DNA of 64,000 nt from Lactarius indigo (lineage: Eukaryota; Basidiomycota; Agaricomycetes; Russulales; Russulaceae). A program made the position numbers and the translations under genes. Of the stretch, positions 52,201 to 63,790 are shown piece by piece. A model generated the notes under the pieces. That model did no database searches. It was not told the DNA's origin and saw only the letters and a list, made by a program, of their open reading frames with translations. The DNA lies in NCBI GenBank assembly GCA_025766275.1, contig JAFKAC010000076.1, positions 62,001 to 126,000 of the forward strand, written 5' to 3'. The first letter of the stretch is position 1; every line of letters begins with the position of its first letter.

Positions 52201-52904
52201 ACTGGCATCGATCTTGCATTTTATTAACCGGCAGACTTCGTTGTAGATTCCGGGTGGTATTGGTATGTTTCGCTGAGCCCAAGGCTTGTGCAGGATCGTA
52301 GGGATTTCGATCGGCGGAAAGAAGTCTTCGCGGAAGTGTCCACGCTCAGCATCTTCCCAGGCAAATGCTTTATTCTGGATGCACATGAATTCGTGCATCA
52401 GCTTGTGTTCTTCTGGTAATAAGAAGTCACCGGCGTGCGCAAGGTCGAATTGCGTTTTGCGTTCGCTAGTATATTGGCTGGTTGGTCGGAACTTGCTTGG
52501 TTTAGTGGGTAGTGCCGGTAGGTCTTGTAGTGGGTCGCCAGTTATTTCGCGGACTATTCTGAACCAGCTTGGGAGTTTGGTTTCTATCGGTCTGATTTTG
52601 AGTGCTACGGGTTTGTATTTCTTGCCAAGGTATATTGCGGCCGGTGCTTTCACGTCGGTGAAGGTGATGCTTTTGCCTTCCTGCTGGGCCGGCTGATTGC
52701 TGCTGTTAGATTCCAAGGTATTAAGATAGGTGCTTAGGTTGGGGTTTTCTGAATCACATAGAGAAATGTACGCTGCTGCAATGTCTTGTTGCGTGGTATC
52801 TGCCGGTAGCAGCGCACAAGCTTTGATTGTTGCTTTCTGACTTGATTGGTTGAAATTTAATATTATTGCGAGCTCTCCTTGGTTTGTTACCAAATCATCG
52901 ATGC
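49285..52904 (-). pseudogene. pol: Element I Pol (RT, RNase H, integrase), decayed
   Basis: One minus-strand frame of about 1206 codons entered by -1 slip from gag. A long linker precedes reverse transcriptase (Y-I-D-D at about 51830), RNase H (about 51320-50960) and integrase. The integrase has HHCC (H-N-N-T-G-H-R-G ... C-H-V-C-Q, 50500-50360), a core that includes the stop near 50149, and C-terminal sequence to 49285. The stops are TGA near 51964, 51696, 50149 and 49540, each where the family normally has Arg. No frameshift is seen and no chromodomain is evident. It belongs to the basidiomycete gypsy type with Y-I-D-D and a D-P-G protease. Confidence 0.82.
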
Positions 52905-55475
52905 TTAAAAATCCGAGTCTTGCGATTGTTCGCTTGTCTGCTTCTTTCTTTGCTCAGCAAATCGGTTGCTGCCACGCGGTACCATCGGCACCGTTGCCAT
53001 TTTCCCGGTGTTTGGGTCGAGGATTGTTATTGTCTGGTCTTCGTTCCGGTAGTTGCGCACCACGGATTGGGTCAGTATGTCGAATGGCCGCCCGAGTAGT
53101 ATATCATAGGCTGGTGAGCACAGTATGTGAACTTGTAGATAGAGGGTTATTTTGCCAACGTGGAATGGTACGTTGCGCACCAGTCCTAGCAATTGATCTA
53201 CACCGCCATTCGCCGAGATCATGTTGAGCCGTATGCTCGGGTCATAAGGGATCGCCAGTGCGTTGCACACTTCTTCTGACATTGCGACTATTTGGCAGCC
53301 GGGATCTAAGATGGCTTCTATCTTTTCTGATCTGTCGACTACTGGTAAGATCGCGCGTAGGGCATTTGATTTGGTTGCGACTTTGATCATATTTTGCAAT
53401 CCATCTTCATCAGCTGGTCGCGCCTTTAGTAATGCCTCATACGGGTCGGCTATTATTGTTGCGTCGGCTGGTGGAGTGCGCTTGGCGATCGAGAATGCCG
53501 CCGGCATACGCGATTCTGTCGATCGCTTCAGCTCCTCCTCAGTACTGTCTTCTACGCTTTCTTGGGCGTTAATGTGAGCAACGCAGCGCTTTGTCGTTAC
53601 TTCATTGACTTGGGCCCGCAGTTCTGGTGCTAACGAGAGTAGTTCTCTTTGCATCACTGTTACTTCAGCTTCCATCATCCTTTCGTAGACTTTTCCTGCT
53701 GCCTTTTCATCATATATGGCCGTATTTGATGTATAAGCGCGCTCGCTTTTGTGGTCGTTCGCCGTATTTGTTGCCGGAGTCGGTCCTAGAGTAATCGGTT
53801 CTGCTTCTTGCGTTCTGGCGAATGGATGTTCCTTTATGGTCGCCGCAACCTTGGTTGTTGCTTCTATTGTCTTTTCTAGGTGTGGCAGTTGTTCCTTGCG
53901 ATGCGACTGGCTTTCTTGCTCTTCTTCTGAGTCTTCTTGCTGGATGCAGGCAGTCGGCATATGTTCGAACCTTGTCCTGGTCCTTCCACCCATCCTTGGT
54001 ACAAAGCCTCTTCGGAATGCATATACGCCTGCTTGTCCTGGTTCTGGGCATTCTTCTGCAAAGTGGACTGTTTTCACCGTTTGCGCTTCTGCGGATGCTG
54101 TCAGCCTTGACATTTCAAGTAACATTTGTGCCGCCGCTATTTGTCCTGGATTTTGCCTGTGGTATTCGTCTATGCGGTCGTGCAGCCATGCTCCAGTGAT
54201 ATGCCGAGGGACCACGGCGCCTGATGGTAGCACGATTTTCCCTTCTGCGCTACGCTTGCACTTGCCGAGTCGCATATATTTGGCCGCTACTTCGCACTCT
54301 CGCATGAAGTGTCCTGGCATTCCACAGAAGTTGCACTTGGTGGTCAGTTCCCCTATCGGCCAAGGATTTCCAGTGTTTCGGGCCTTCTCGCTTGAGTTTT
54401 GGATTTCTAGCGCGTTTTTAAACATTTCGCCTAGTGTCACGACCACGGTTGCTAGCATGGTTTGGATCTCTGTCTTTATCTCTGTTGCCGGTGGGAGTGT
54501 CGCACTTGCCGAAGTTGTGCTAGAGATTGCGACCGGTGCTCGGCCCTGGAGTGCGTAGCTTGCAGCATCATACAAGTCTTCTAATCTGTAGGGGTCTTGC
54601 TGGTTGTGGTCTGGCATCTTTAGCTGTAGCCTTTGCTTGACTTGTTGTTCCATATCCGGCTGTAATCCTTGCATGAACGCTCTGGTCTGCTCAGCCTGCG
54701 ACATTCTGTTTTTGCTGATCAAGTATTTGGAGATTACTTTGAATTGTCGGTAGTATTCGCCGAGTTCCAGTTCTGAGACTATGCCAATGCGGGCACGCTG
54801 TCCTATGAGCGTATCCAGGTGTAGGATTGTATGAATGTCTTCCGAGGATCCGGGGTATAGCTTGTAGATCTCGGCTTTGTATTCTTCGTATGTTTTTGTT
54901 ACATCCGTTAACGCGTTGCTTGTCTTCCATACTCTTTTGGTCGTGGCTGTCATAAGGTATTTGAGTGTGCCGCTTTTCTTATCTGCATTGGTCGTTACTG
55001 TGTGCCTATCGTATAGGGCCTCCACTTTGGCAAAATATCGGCCGAGCTCTTCTGGGTGCTTGCCATCAAAACTAGGTGCTGACCGCTCGCCTCTTCTGGG
55101 TAAATCTGCAAGGGGCATTCTTCTGACGTTGACCGCTGCTGCGGGGACGGGCTGGTTTATTCTCGCTGGTGGTAGTCTTGGGGCCAGTTGCAGTATGGCC
55201 TGTGTTTGAGTTGGGTTCTGGTTTATCAGGGGTACTGCGGGGTTTATCGCTGTGTTGCTTTGCTGAGGCGGCGCTGATTGCACTCGTTGGTTACTACTGC
55301 TGGGCTGCCAGTTATTATCTTCTGTCGCAGATGCTGTGGTGTTCGCTGGTTGGTTAACACTTTGATCGGCTGCTTCCTGTTCTTCGGCCGATAATGCTTC
55401 TGCCTGCTGTTGTTGTGCTAGGATTTTCGCTCTTGATCTTGTTGTTGCGCCGTGGCGTGCAGTTAACGGAGCCAA
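52905..55475 (-). CDS. Element I Gag-protease
   Basis: 856 open codons from the first near-cognate codon. The frame is open further upstream to about 55690, again without an in-frame ATG, so the true start is unclear. A Gln/Asn-rich N-terminus is followed by a capsid-like region (about res. 150-300) and a CCHC knuckle (C-N-F-C-G-M-P-G-H-F-M-R-E-C, about 54335-54295). A long charged linker leads to a retropepsin-like domain with L-D-P-G-C (about 53310) and Y-D-I-L-L-G-R-P (about 53090). The protease uses D-P-G where most retroelements have D-S/T-G. It ends in D-S-D-F at the slippery site. Confidence 0.8.
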   Translation of the reverse strand: MAPLTARHGATTRSRAKILAQQQQAEALSAEEQEAADQSVNQPANTTASATEDNNWQPSSSNQRVQSAPPQQSNTAINPAVPLINQNPTQTQAILQLAPRLPPARINQPVPAAAVNVRRMPLADLPRRGERSAPSFDGKHPEELGRYFAKVEALYDRHTVTTNADKKSGTLKYLMTATTKRVWKTSNALTDVTKTYEEYKAEIYKLYPGSSEDIHTILHLDTLIGQRARIGIVSELELGEYYRQFKVISKYLISKNRMSQAEQTRAFMQGLQPDMEQQVKQRLQLKMPDHNQQDPYRLEDLYDAASYALQGRAPVAISSTTSASATLPPATEIKTEIQTMLATVVVTLGEMFKNALEIQNSSEKARNTGNPWPIGELTTKCNFCGMPGHFMRECEVAAKYMRLGKCKRSAEGKIVLPSGAVVPRHITGAWLHDRIDEYHRQNPGQIAAAQMLLEMSRLTASAEAQTVKTVHFAEECPEPGQAGVYAFRRGFVPRMGGRTRTRFEHMPTACIQQEDSEEEQESQSHRKEQLPHLEKTIEATTKVAATIKEHPFARTQEAEPITLGPTPATNTANDHKSERAYTSNTAIYDEKAAGKVYERMMEAEVTVMQRELLSLAPELRAQVNEVTTKRCVAHINAQESVEDSTEEELKRSTESRMPAAFSIAKRTPPADATIIADPYEALLKARPADEDGLQNMIKVATKSNALRAILPVVDRSEKIEAILDPGCQIVAMSEEVCNALAIPYDPSIRLNMISANGGVDQLLGLVRNVPFHVGKITLYLQVHILCSPAYDILLGRPFDILTQSVVRNYRNEDQTITILDPNTGKMATVPMVPRGSNRFAEQRKKQTSEQSQDSDF
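52908..52914 (-). promoter_or_regulatory. -1 frameshift heptamer GGATTTT (element I)
   Basis: Minus-strand codons TCG GAT TTT TAA, so the heptamer directly precedes the gag stop as in element C. The -1 frame continues L-S-I-D-D-L-V-T-N-Q into pol. Confidence 0.7.
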
Positions 55476-55755
55476 GTGACTTGACAGGATGAGGTCGACT
55501 TCCTTTTCGCTATTAGTTTCTTCTTGTCCCGAGTGACTAGGTGAGGGGTCGCTTTGTTCGCTACTAAGGCTGCTAAGGGGTGTTAGGTCTTCGGGGCTAG
55601 GATAGCTTCCTGGAATTGATTGAGTCGGGTCATATCCGGCTGTGATTAATTCTTCTAGTAGGCTTCGCTGTTCTCGCCTTCTTGGCAGTATGTTAGTTAT
55701 TTAATGCGCATGCAAACCTTCTATATTCCAACTTCCCCACGTTGGCCACCAGAAA

Positions 55756-56607
55756 TGATACCCTAAACTGTTGCTTAAACACAAGAACGACTGGTAAAGG
55801 AGTAATATTGGGTTCGAGAAGTCGAGGAATATAGGACCAATAATCCGGCTGATGGCAACTTTAACTGAGGGCGCACCGATGTGGGACCGAGTGAGCCGAA
55901 GCCAACCAAGGTGAGAGCGATGTAGTCTTAACGCGACGCGGGGCTGCGAATAGCCGAGGTATAGCCGAATACGCTCACACGGGTGCTTCGCGAAATCAAA
56001 TAGAATAGATGTTGTAGATAATCGAATAGTAGAATATGAGCGTATGAATGGAATGAAGTCGCTATGGGCTCCCCGAAGGTTGCTGCTGTAGTACCTGTGG
56101 TATAGAGCTATTTATGTGCTGCCGCTCACCAACCGAATCCGCACCTTGCCACTTTTCCCTTGCTGACCATCCATCTTACTCTCCTGCCTTAAACCCACAC
56201 CGGTCTGATCCGCTCTTCTCTGGGGTGTCACCTTACCAACCCTAGGTGCTGCTTTGCCTATTTGCGCCATGGCCGTGCCTGTGATTCTGCTTGGCCGCTC
56301 CGGTATGTCGCTATTCACCATGTTGGCCCTGATCGGTTTCTGGGGCTTTCATGTGTACCGCGCTAATATAGGCACCATCCCATACCCCGCGCTGGGGCCG
56401 CACCCGTGATTGCAGCAGTAGGCTACCGTTCGCATATGCGGCTAGAATCTTCGGGTGTCTTGGCCCATCACCACGGGCTGCTCTTCCCACCACCGAGAGT
56501 GACCGATCGCAATACTCTAGATGGGCCAGTCGGGCCGGTCTGCTGCATATTGTCGTATTAGCTTAGATCTGTGAAAATTAACGCTTAGCAGCACGCCAGG
56601 TGTATCA
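55756..56607 (-). repeat. 5' LTR of element I
   Basis: 852 bp. Just inside it on the minus strand is TTTCTGGTGGCCAACG, which contains a TGG and may be a tRNA-type primer site. I found no self-complementary partner in this LTR. Confidence 0.9.
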
Positions 56608-56913
56608 CTGTCATGTTCTTTGGACTTACCAACTCTCCTGCCATGTTCCAAGCAATGATGAACCATATCTATCGCAACACCATCACAAAACACAAACGGT
56701 TGGGAACTACGATACATGTTTACATGGACGATATAGGCATTGCCACTCACTTCAACCATGATTTAGCTGCCCATGTCACCGCTGTCCGGGATGTTTTGCA
56801 GGTAGCGGTGGAGCACGATCTCTACTTCAAACTCGAAAAATGCCTGTTTCACCAACCGTGAATGGATTACCTGGGGGTAATCCTTGAAAGGGGGGTAACA
56901 CACATGGACCCCA
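56608..56913 (+). pseudogene. Element F Pol: second half of reverse transcriptase
   Basis: Resumes after I with M-F-F-G-L-T-N-S-P-A and includes Y-M-D-D at about 56722. TGA at 56860 replaces an Arg codon (H-Q-P-stop-M-D-Y-L). It is interrupted at CCCCA by LTR A6. Confidence 0.85.
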
Positions 56914-57530
56914 TGATGAACAGCACACATAGAGATCTTACTCACAGAGACAAAGTTGACTGTGGTGAGATAAGAAGGGTGGCTGGAAGGCAGCAACAGG
57001 GGTGAAGTCAAGCAGAGTGAAGCAGAGGTTGTCTGGCACACAAACAGTGAGAACTGATGTTAATACATTGGAGAATGGAAGACATACCTGGCACACAAAC
57101 AGTGAGAACTGATGTGGACCAGGAGCGTACATGGTACACTACTTATACTGTTTACAGGAGTGACACTACTACAAGGGATGTAACATAGAGTCACGCAGTA
57201 CAAGAGACGTTGTTCTACATGTGGACAAAAGGGATGTACAAATGGAGAACAAGGAGTGTAAGAACAAAGAAAGTCCAGACTAAGATGATATCATAATGAC
57301 ACCACAATAAGGATATATCTAAAGAGAGAACAAAGGCATAGTACAATGACAGTTCTAGAGGAGTCCGCATGATGTCATGGTACAGTGATGTCATAGATAA
57401 GAAAATACAAGGTGTCCAAGATTGTACAGATCAAATCTAATCTAAAGCGGTCCTAATTAATCTACAGCAGTCCATATCTGTAAGTCCGGTCCGTTAGAGC
57501 CGCTAAGTGCACAAGGGTCACTTATCAACA
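56914..57530 (-). mobile_element. Solo LTR A6 (family A)
   Basis: 617 bp, minus orientation, with a perfect duplication CCCCA (56909-56913 and 57531-57535). It is inserted in the F reverse transcriptase. Confidence 0.95.
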
Positions 57531-60500
57531 CCCCATAAAAGTTCAAGGCATTAAAGACTGGCCGACACTGGCGAAAGTCAGGGACGTACAGTCATTCCTG
57601 GGTTTTTGCAACTTTTACCGGCTTTTCATTCGTGGTTTTGCCATGCACACCAAACCTCTCAACAAATTAACAAGAAAGGACACGGAATGGAGATGGATGG
57701 AAGAAGAAGACAAGGCCTTCAAAACATTAAAGTGCCTGGTAACAGAAGAGCCGGTACTAGCCCATCCAGTGCTTCGAGACCCATTCAAACTGGAAGTCGA
57801 CACCTTGGGATACACGGTGGGAGCCGTACTACTAAAACGGAAAGCTGACAGAAAGAAGCATCCGATAGGCTACTATTCCGCAACACTTTCTGAAGCGGAA
57901 AGGAACTACAACATCTACGACTTAGAATTGCTCACAATAGTCAAAGCCCTGCGCAATTGGAGACCACTGCTGGCAGGAGCCCCCCACAAAATCAAAATCT
58001 TTTCTGATCACCTCAACCTACAGTACTGGAAGACACCGCAGAAGATTAGCAGGCATGTGGCAAGGGAAGTACTGGAGCTATCAGAATACAATTTTGAGAT
58101 TCACCACATCAAGGGAAAGAGCAACAGTTGCACCGATGCCTTGTCAAGATGGCCTGACTATGACCAAGGAACCGTGGACAACGAACAAGTGGTTCTGCTA
58201 CCGCCAGAAGTCTTCCTAAAAGTGACCAACATAGCTAGGACCCTCACCATCAACCCGAACCTCCAGCAACCTTGACACCAGCAGGACGAAAAGATCATCA
58301 GGCAGTGGGTAGACCCCTACAAACTAAAGAAGATTGACAGAGAGTGGTACAAGGATGGCAGGTTCATAATCACAGGACCCACCTCTACACAACGGGTGCT
58401 AATACACGATCATCATGACCTGCCCATTCACGGACATCTGGGAATCGTGAGGACGCAACAAATCATAGAGCGACATTACTGGTGGCCATGCCTACGAAAA
58501 GATGTGTATGAATACATACAAGGATGCGCCGAATGTCAGCGAAACAAAGTCAATACACGCCCCATTCAAGCGGCGCTACATCCCATCACGCCTGTCCTGG
58601 AAGCAACCCTGTTCCAAATGGTGGCAGTGGACTTCATCACCAAGCTACCAGTGTTGGGACAATACAATAGCATCCTCACGATCACTGACCATGACTGCAG
58701 TAAGGCCTCCATCTTTGTGCCATGCAAGGAGGAAATCATGGCTGAGGAAACGGCAACCCTGTATGTGAACCATGTCTTCAAATGCTTTGGATTACCACGT
58801 AAAATTATCAGTGACCGAGACCTGCGGTTCACATCAAAGTTCATGAGGGAAGTGTGTTGGATTTTGGGTGTCCAACAGAACGTGTCAACAGCCTACCACC
58901 CGTGTACCGATGGACAATTGGAAAGGACCAATCAATGGCTGGAACAATACCTGCACTTCTGGGTAAATGAGCGGCAGGATAACTGGACCTCTTATCTACC
59001 TGTAGCAGAATTCGCACACAACAATTGGCCCCACGAACACACCAAGCAGTCCCCCTTTCAACTTCTGATGGGGTATAACCCATACGCTGATTGGACCGAT
59101 AAGCTGTCCCCGATACCACAGGTGACCATGAGGCTGATGCAGCTCAAGGAAGCCAGGGAAGAAGCACAGCGCCTCATGAAAAAGGTGCAGGAAGCATGGG
59201 TGCGCAATAAAGATATGCCCAAGTTCAAAACCGGCAACCTCGTATGGCTAGAAGGAAGACACCTTCGGACCAATCAACCTACAGCGAAATTAGCGGCGTG
59301 ACGCCACGGACCCTTTCGGGTGACACAGGTGATGTCCCCCTATAATTATCAATTGGAACTTCCCACGCAGTGGAGCATCCACCCAGTGTTCCACATTGAT
59401 CTTCTCACACCATACAAGCAAACCCCCCTTCATGGGGAGAACTTCACACGACCGCCACCCAAACTGATTGATGGAGAAGAAGAATACAAAGTCAAGGTGA
59501 TTCTAGACACACAGCATTTTGGCCGAGGAAGACGGCTACAGTACCTCGTCAAGTGGAAAGGATATCCAGACTCGGAGAATCAGTGGGTCAACAAGGATGA
59601 CGTATTCGCGCCAGAAGCACTCCGACTATATCAGGAATCCCAAATGCAGCAGATGGAGGATAAAAGGAGGGGCAAAATGACAGAAGAAAGTCATCCCCTC
59701 TTCCTTCGATCTACACGTACTCACATGCCCACTTCTCCTCTGCGACATGTCACACAAGCGGCACTCCTCGACTCCCTTGCACAGGACACCCATGCCCTAC
59801 TGGAAGAAGACGACGCTACTGAAGTTCCCAACACCCAACTCACACCCTACACACCTACCGGACAGTCAGAGGGCCCTATCACCATGCAAGAATGGGTGCA
59901 CATCATCACCCAATTCCCAGATCCTACTCAGCACCCCGATGATGAGCAAGCCATCGTCCACGTCTTCTGAAATGATGCTGGTGAGCGTGAACCCATTGCC
60001 GCCATCCCCCCAAGTGACGACCTCATCGGCATTCGCAGAGTTTTCCCACGCAACGACAAGTGTTCGAGCTCTGATGGAGTACAAGTTGGAGGGCTGGAGG
60101 AAGGTAGCGGCAGCATGGCAGAAGGAACAACTTGACTCAGCAGCGGCCTGACTGAGGGAGATGCGAGAGCAACAGGAGTGATGGCAGCTGCTGAGGCTGG
60201 CCATGGTGACGACAATTACTACCCAGTGAGACATACCTTCATTTGAACGAAGCACAACCCTACTGATCCCCTCGTCACGCCCTGGCTCGTCTACACCGAC
60301 GGGTCCCCCATGTATCGAGGATGTGTGTGCGTACCTGGTGCAGCCAACCACCGTCCGTTCACTGCCGCCAACGACCCAGCACATGTCATTGCACCTGAAG
60401 GGTTCAGGGCAAATCGACGACCCCATTATATTGCATACCCCATCACCAGCCCCAACGGCGTCGAAAGAGACGCCTCACATGTTCAAATAATCAGAGGGGC

Positions 60501-60873
60501 AGACCCATTGATTTAGGGAGTCATACCAGGTTTGCCACACGTTTATGGCAAACCTCTCTATGCCGCGCCACATGTATTGGCTGCCCTCCGTCCCACCTAC
60601 CCGCATGAGGACCTTGTGATCTTTGCTGCTGACAAAATCACCGACCGTGCCCTCAACCGCATCAACGATGAAACCCTCACGGCGGAGGTGACACGCTATC
60701 ATGTGGCAAGCTATGAGCTCGACCGACTCCACACTCGGGTGAGTCAGCTGAGAGCCATGATCCTGTGCATGCAAGATGACAAGCGCAACTGCATCTATCG
60801 GCTGGAGCGCGCCACTGCATTGGAGTGCATTGCTGATGAGCAGAGGGACTGGCCCGCTCGTGACTTTCAGTGA
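57531..60873 (+). pseudogene. pol: Element F Pol: RT end to C-terminal extension, decayed
   Basis: One plus-strand frame with reverse transcriptase thumb, RNase H (57780-58080), integrase HHCC (58430-58550) and core (58625-58990), chromodomain (about 59490-59640) and the shared extension to R-D-F-Q-stop at 60873. Stops at 58273 (TGA), 59299 (TGA), 59968 (TGA), 60148 (TGA) and 60243 (TGA) mostly sit where E has Arg. The S-D-R-D-P-R motif reads S-D-R-D-L-R and Q-S-E-R reads Q-L-E-R. No frameshift is seen, only transitions, in contrast to E. Confidence 0.87.
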
Positions 60874-60890
60874 GTCGGGGTCTCACGCTG

Positions 60891-60902
60891 AAAAGGGGGT
60901 GA
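60891..60902 (+). other. Polypurine tract of element F
   Basis: AAAAGGGGGTGA directly before the 3' LTR (TGTCATG at 60903). Confidence 0.75.
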
Positions 60903-61251
60903 TGTCATGATTTGACTTGTAACAGTACGACTCGACTCATGGACCCTTACTGTACCAGTGGTGACTACGGCAGTAAGGTAGATTAGTCACAGACTTTTGG
61001 CTTTAGGCCTCTACAGTGGTGATACAGTAGTGCGATAGGAGATTGTGTACAATAGCTGACTGATGACATGACTCAATACTAGTACAGGTACTAGTAGTAT
61101 TAGGGTTTGCAATGTTTCTGCAATATGTTGGATGCTACTATACTGTGACTCATAGCAGCGCTTGTAAGCCTGCTTGACTTGTATTTAAGATAGTTTGTGA
61201 AGACCAAGATATGCCATCTTGGTCTTCTTGAATCGTCACTTCTTGCCTCAT

Positions 61252-61282
<31 letters not shown>

Positions 61283-61457
61283 GTCACTATCATCTTCAAA
61301 GAAAGCCTTTTGATTCATCGTCAATGTACGACTTGCTGGTGTGCCTTCGCACATTCACTAGGGCAAGAACACGGACCTCCAAGTCGTCGTGCCAGTTTGC
61401 TAAGTCTGTTACCGCCTCTGCAAGCTCAAGTCGAGCTAACATCGTGACAACATTACA
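60903..61457 (+). repeat. 3' LTR of element F
   Basis: 555 bp, TGTCATGATT...CATTACA. It is related to E and H LTRs, with the AAGACCAAGAT hairpin (about 61200-61227) and a (TC)n tract near 61256-61281. It is followed by ACCAG of element J. The 5' LTR is missing. Confidence 0.88.
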
Positions 61458-63790
61458 ACCAGGGTGAAAATGACAATGAAGGAGTGATAGTGCTACCAGA
61501 GAGCATCTTTGTATGCACAATCACTCTGGACAAGCCACAGCAACCACACTGGAGACCAGAGATTCTACTGACAGAAATGACTCCAGATCATCCCATTTAC
61601 AAGCAGGACTAAGCTAAGTTGAAGCCTTGGGTTGACACTCATAGACTAAAAGGCATCGAAGGGATGTGGTACAAAGACAGATGCCAAGTGGTTACAGGCG
61701 GTGTTCACGACAAATGGACCATCATTGCTGCTCACCACGACTCCCCTGTTTACAGCCATCTGGGTATCAAACATACCCTTCAACTCACAGAACGGCATTA
61801 TTGGTGGCCACAAATGAAAAATGATGTCACAGATTATGTGAAAGGATGCACAGAGTGTCAATGACACAAAACCAATCTCCGCCCCATTTGAGCACCTTTA
61901 CAACCCATCTATCCCAAACTGGAAGCCCTACCATTTGAGACCATTTCAGTGGACTTCATCACCAAACTCCCTGTTTCCCACAGCTATGATTCTATCCTGG
62001 CAGTAACAGATCATGATTGTACCAAAGCTGCCATTTTTATCCCTTGCAACGAAGAAATAACCACCGAAGGGATGGCCGCCCTGTATGTCTCTCATGTCTT
62101 CCCTCAATTCAGACTCCCCTCACACGTTATCAGTGATCGAGACCCTTGTTTTGCATCCAAGTTTATGCAAGAGATATGCAAAATCCTTGGCATCAGCCAA
62201 AATATCTCAACCACTTACCACCCCAGAACTGATGGCCAATCAGAATGAACAAATCAATGGCTGGAACAGTATCTCCGCTTCTGGGTAAATGAACGACAGG
62301 ACGACTGGGTCCGTTATCTGCCTATGGTGGAATTCATGCATAACAATTGGCCTAATGAAACCATGCAGGAATCCCCCTTTTTCCTCTTATCAGGGTTCAA
62401 CCCTCATGCTGATTGGATCAATAGGCCTTCCCCTATTCCACAAGTATTGTTAAGGTTAGACCAATTCAAACAGGCATGACAGCACGCCTTCTCCTGTATG
62501 TTCCAGGTGCAGAAATCATGGGTTAAACACAAAGATACGCCCAAGTTCAAACAAGGCAACCTCATGTGGCTTAAAGGACGCCACCTACACACACACCAGC
62601 CAACTGCAAAATTAGCCACAAAACGACATGGACTGTTTAAGGTTATCCAGGTGATGTCCCCTGTCAACTATCGCCTCGAACTTCCCACGCAGTGGAGCAT
62701 CCATGATGTCTTCCACATAGATCTTCTCACACCTTATTGCAAAACACCCACACACAGACCAAACTATCAGCGCCCACCACCTGATTTGGTCAATAACGAA
62801 GAAGAATATGAAGTCAAGAAGATTCCAGACTCTCAGCAATTCAGCAGAAGACGTCGACTCCAATACCTTGTGAAATGGAAGGGCTACCCTGACTCCGACA
62901 ACCAATGGATAGATAAGGATGACATATTTGCCAATGAAGCCGTTCGGGAGTTCAAATGTTCCAACCCTGACAGAGAAACGCATATAAGGATGACCTCTCA
63001 CCACGATGAGTCCCCATCATCTCTTCACCCCATGTCCTCTACTCGACGCAATGACCAGCTCGCACTCCTCTCCACTCTTGTCAACAACTCTTCTACCACC
63101 CTCGTTAACCCTGACTCCACCAACGACACCACAACCACTGGAGCTGCGACCATCAACCATGTCACCATGCAGCATGAGGACGACAGGCCTATTACTGCTG
63201 AAGAACTGCACCAGACACTGCAATGATTCCCTATGCCCCTACAGGGAACTCTCAGTGACGATACAGCAGCAACTCAACCAACACCTCCGCCAATGTACAC
63301 CCTTACCAACCCCAACACCAGTGAGCCTGAAACCTTCATCACAGAAGACAAGCTCTTTCAGCTTCAAGTAGCTGTCTTGCGCAGTGAAACTGCCGAATGC
63401 CATGCAGAAATACAAACAAGAATGGAAGGAGATGGTGGCACAGTGGCAGCGGGAGCAACTGCATATCGCCGCCTACCATTGCAAGATGAGGCAGGAGAGG
63501 AAGGAATACTGGACGAAGTTGAGGATGAAGATGAGCTTAGTGCCATTACCCCATCAGGCATGCATTCCTTGAACATGAATTCTATGCTGAAGATCCAACA
63601 GCCACTCCCTTCCTCATCAATGCATCGGGAAACCCCCTGCACTGAGGAAGAGTCGCTGTGGCACAAGCGGCTTGTTATACACCAATGGGTGAGCAAGACC
63701 CAGCAACCTGAGTCGTCATCCCTGAAGGGTTCAGGATCAATTGAGGACCCAATTACATTCCATTCCCAATCAAGCTCCCCAACAGACTGA
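61458..63790 (+). pseudogene. pol: Element J Pol: integrase, chromodomain and extension, decayed
   Basis: Starts in the RNase H-integrase linker (E-G-V-I-V-L-P-E-S). HHCC is near 61740-61860 and the integrase core near 61950-62290 (V-D-F-I-T-K-L-P; S-D-R-D-P). The chromodomain is about 62800-62950. The extension is partly frameshifted, with an acidic linker and the K-G-S-G-S-I-E-D-P-I-T-F-H block, to 63790. Stops near 61612, 61862, 61889, 62246 and 62477 are mostly TGA at Arg positions. Its closest relatives here are H and E. The protease, RT and gag are not found in the window. Confidence 0.8.

Larger units (their letters stand above)
44538..56607 (-). mobile_element. Element I: Ty3/gypsy element with antisense gene cluster
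   Basis: 12,070 bp with two 852-bp LTRs (44538-45389 and 55756-56607). The LTR termini are TGATAC/GTATCA. The flanks are CCGT on the left and CTGT on the right, a 4-bp duplication with one C to T change. On the minus strand are gag with protease, a frameshift site, then pol. On the plus strand, between pol and the 3' LTR, is a cluster of spliced genes. The LTRs differ at roughly 30-35 sites by eye, mostly CpG transitions. Confidence 0.92.

Noticed and set aside
49285..52904. TGA read as an amino acid (recoding) in element I Pol
   Set aside because: The TGA codons fall at CGA positions of relatives, and the same pattern occurs in unrelated decayed elements, so CpG decay is simpler.
14479..61500. 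D0 reverse transcriptase and element J as one element split by everything between
   Set aside because: Both are on the plus strand, but D0 matches D while J matches H/E in integrase and chromodomain, so they are more likely two elements.
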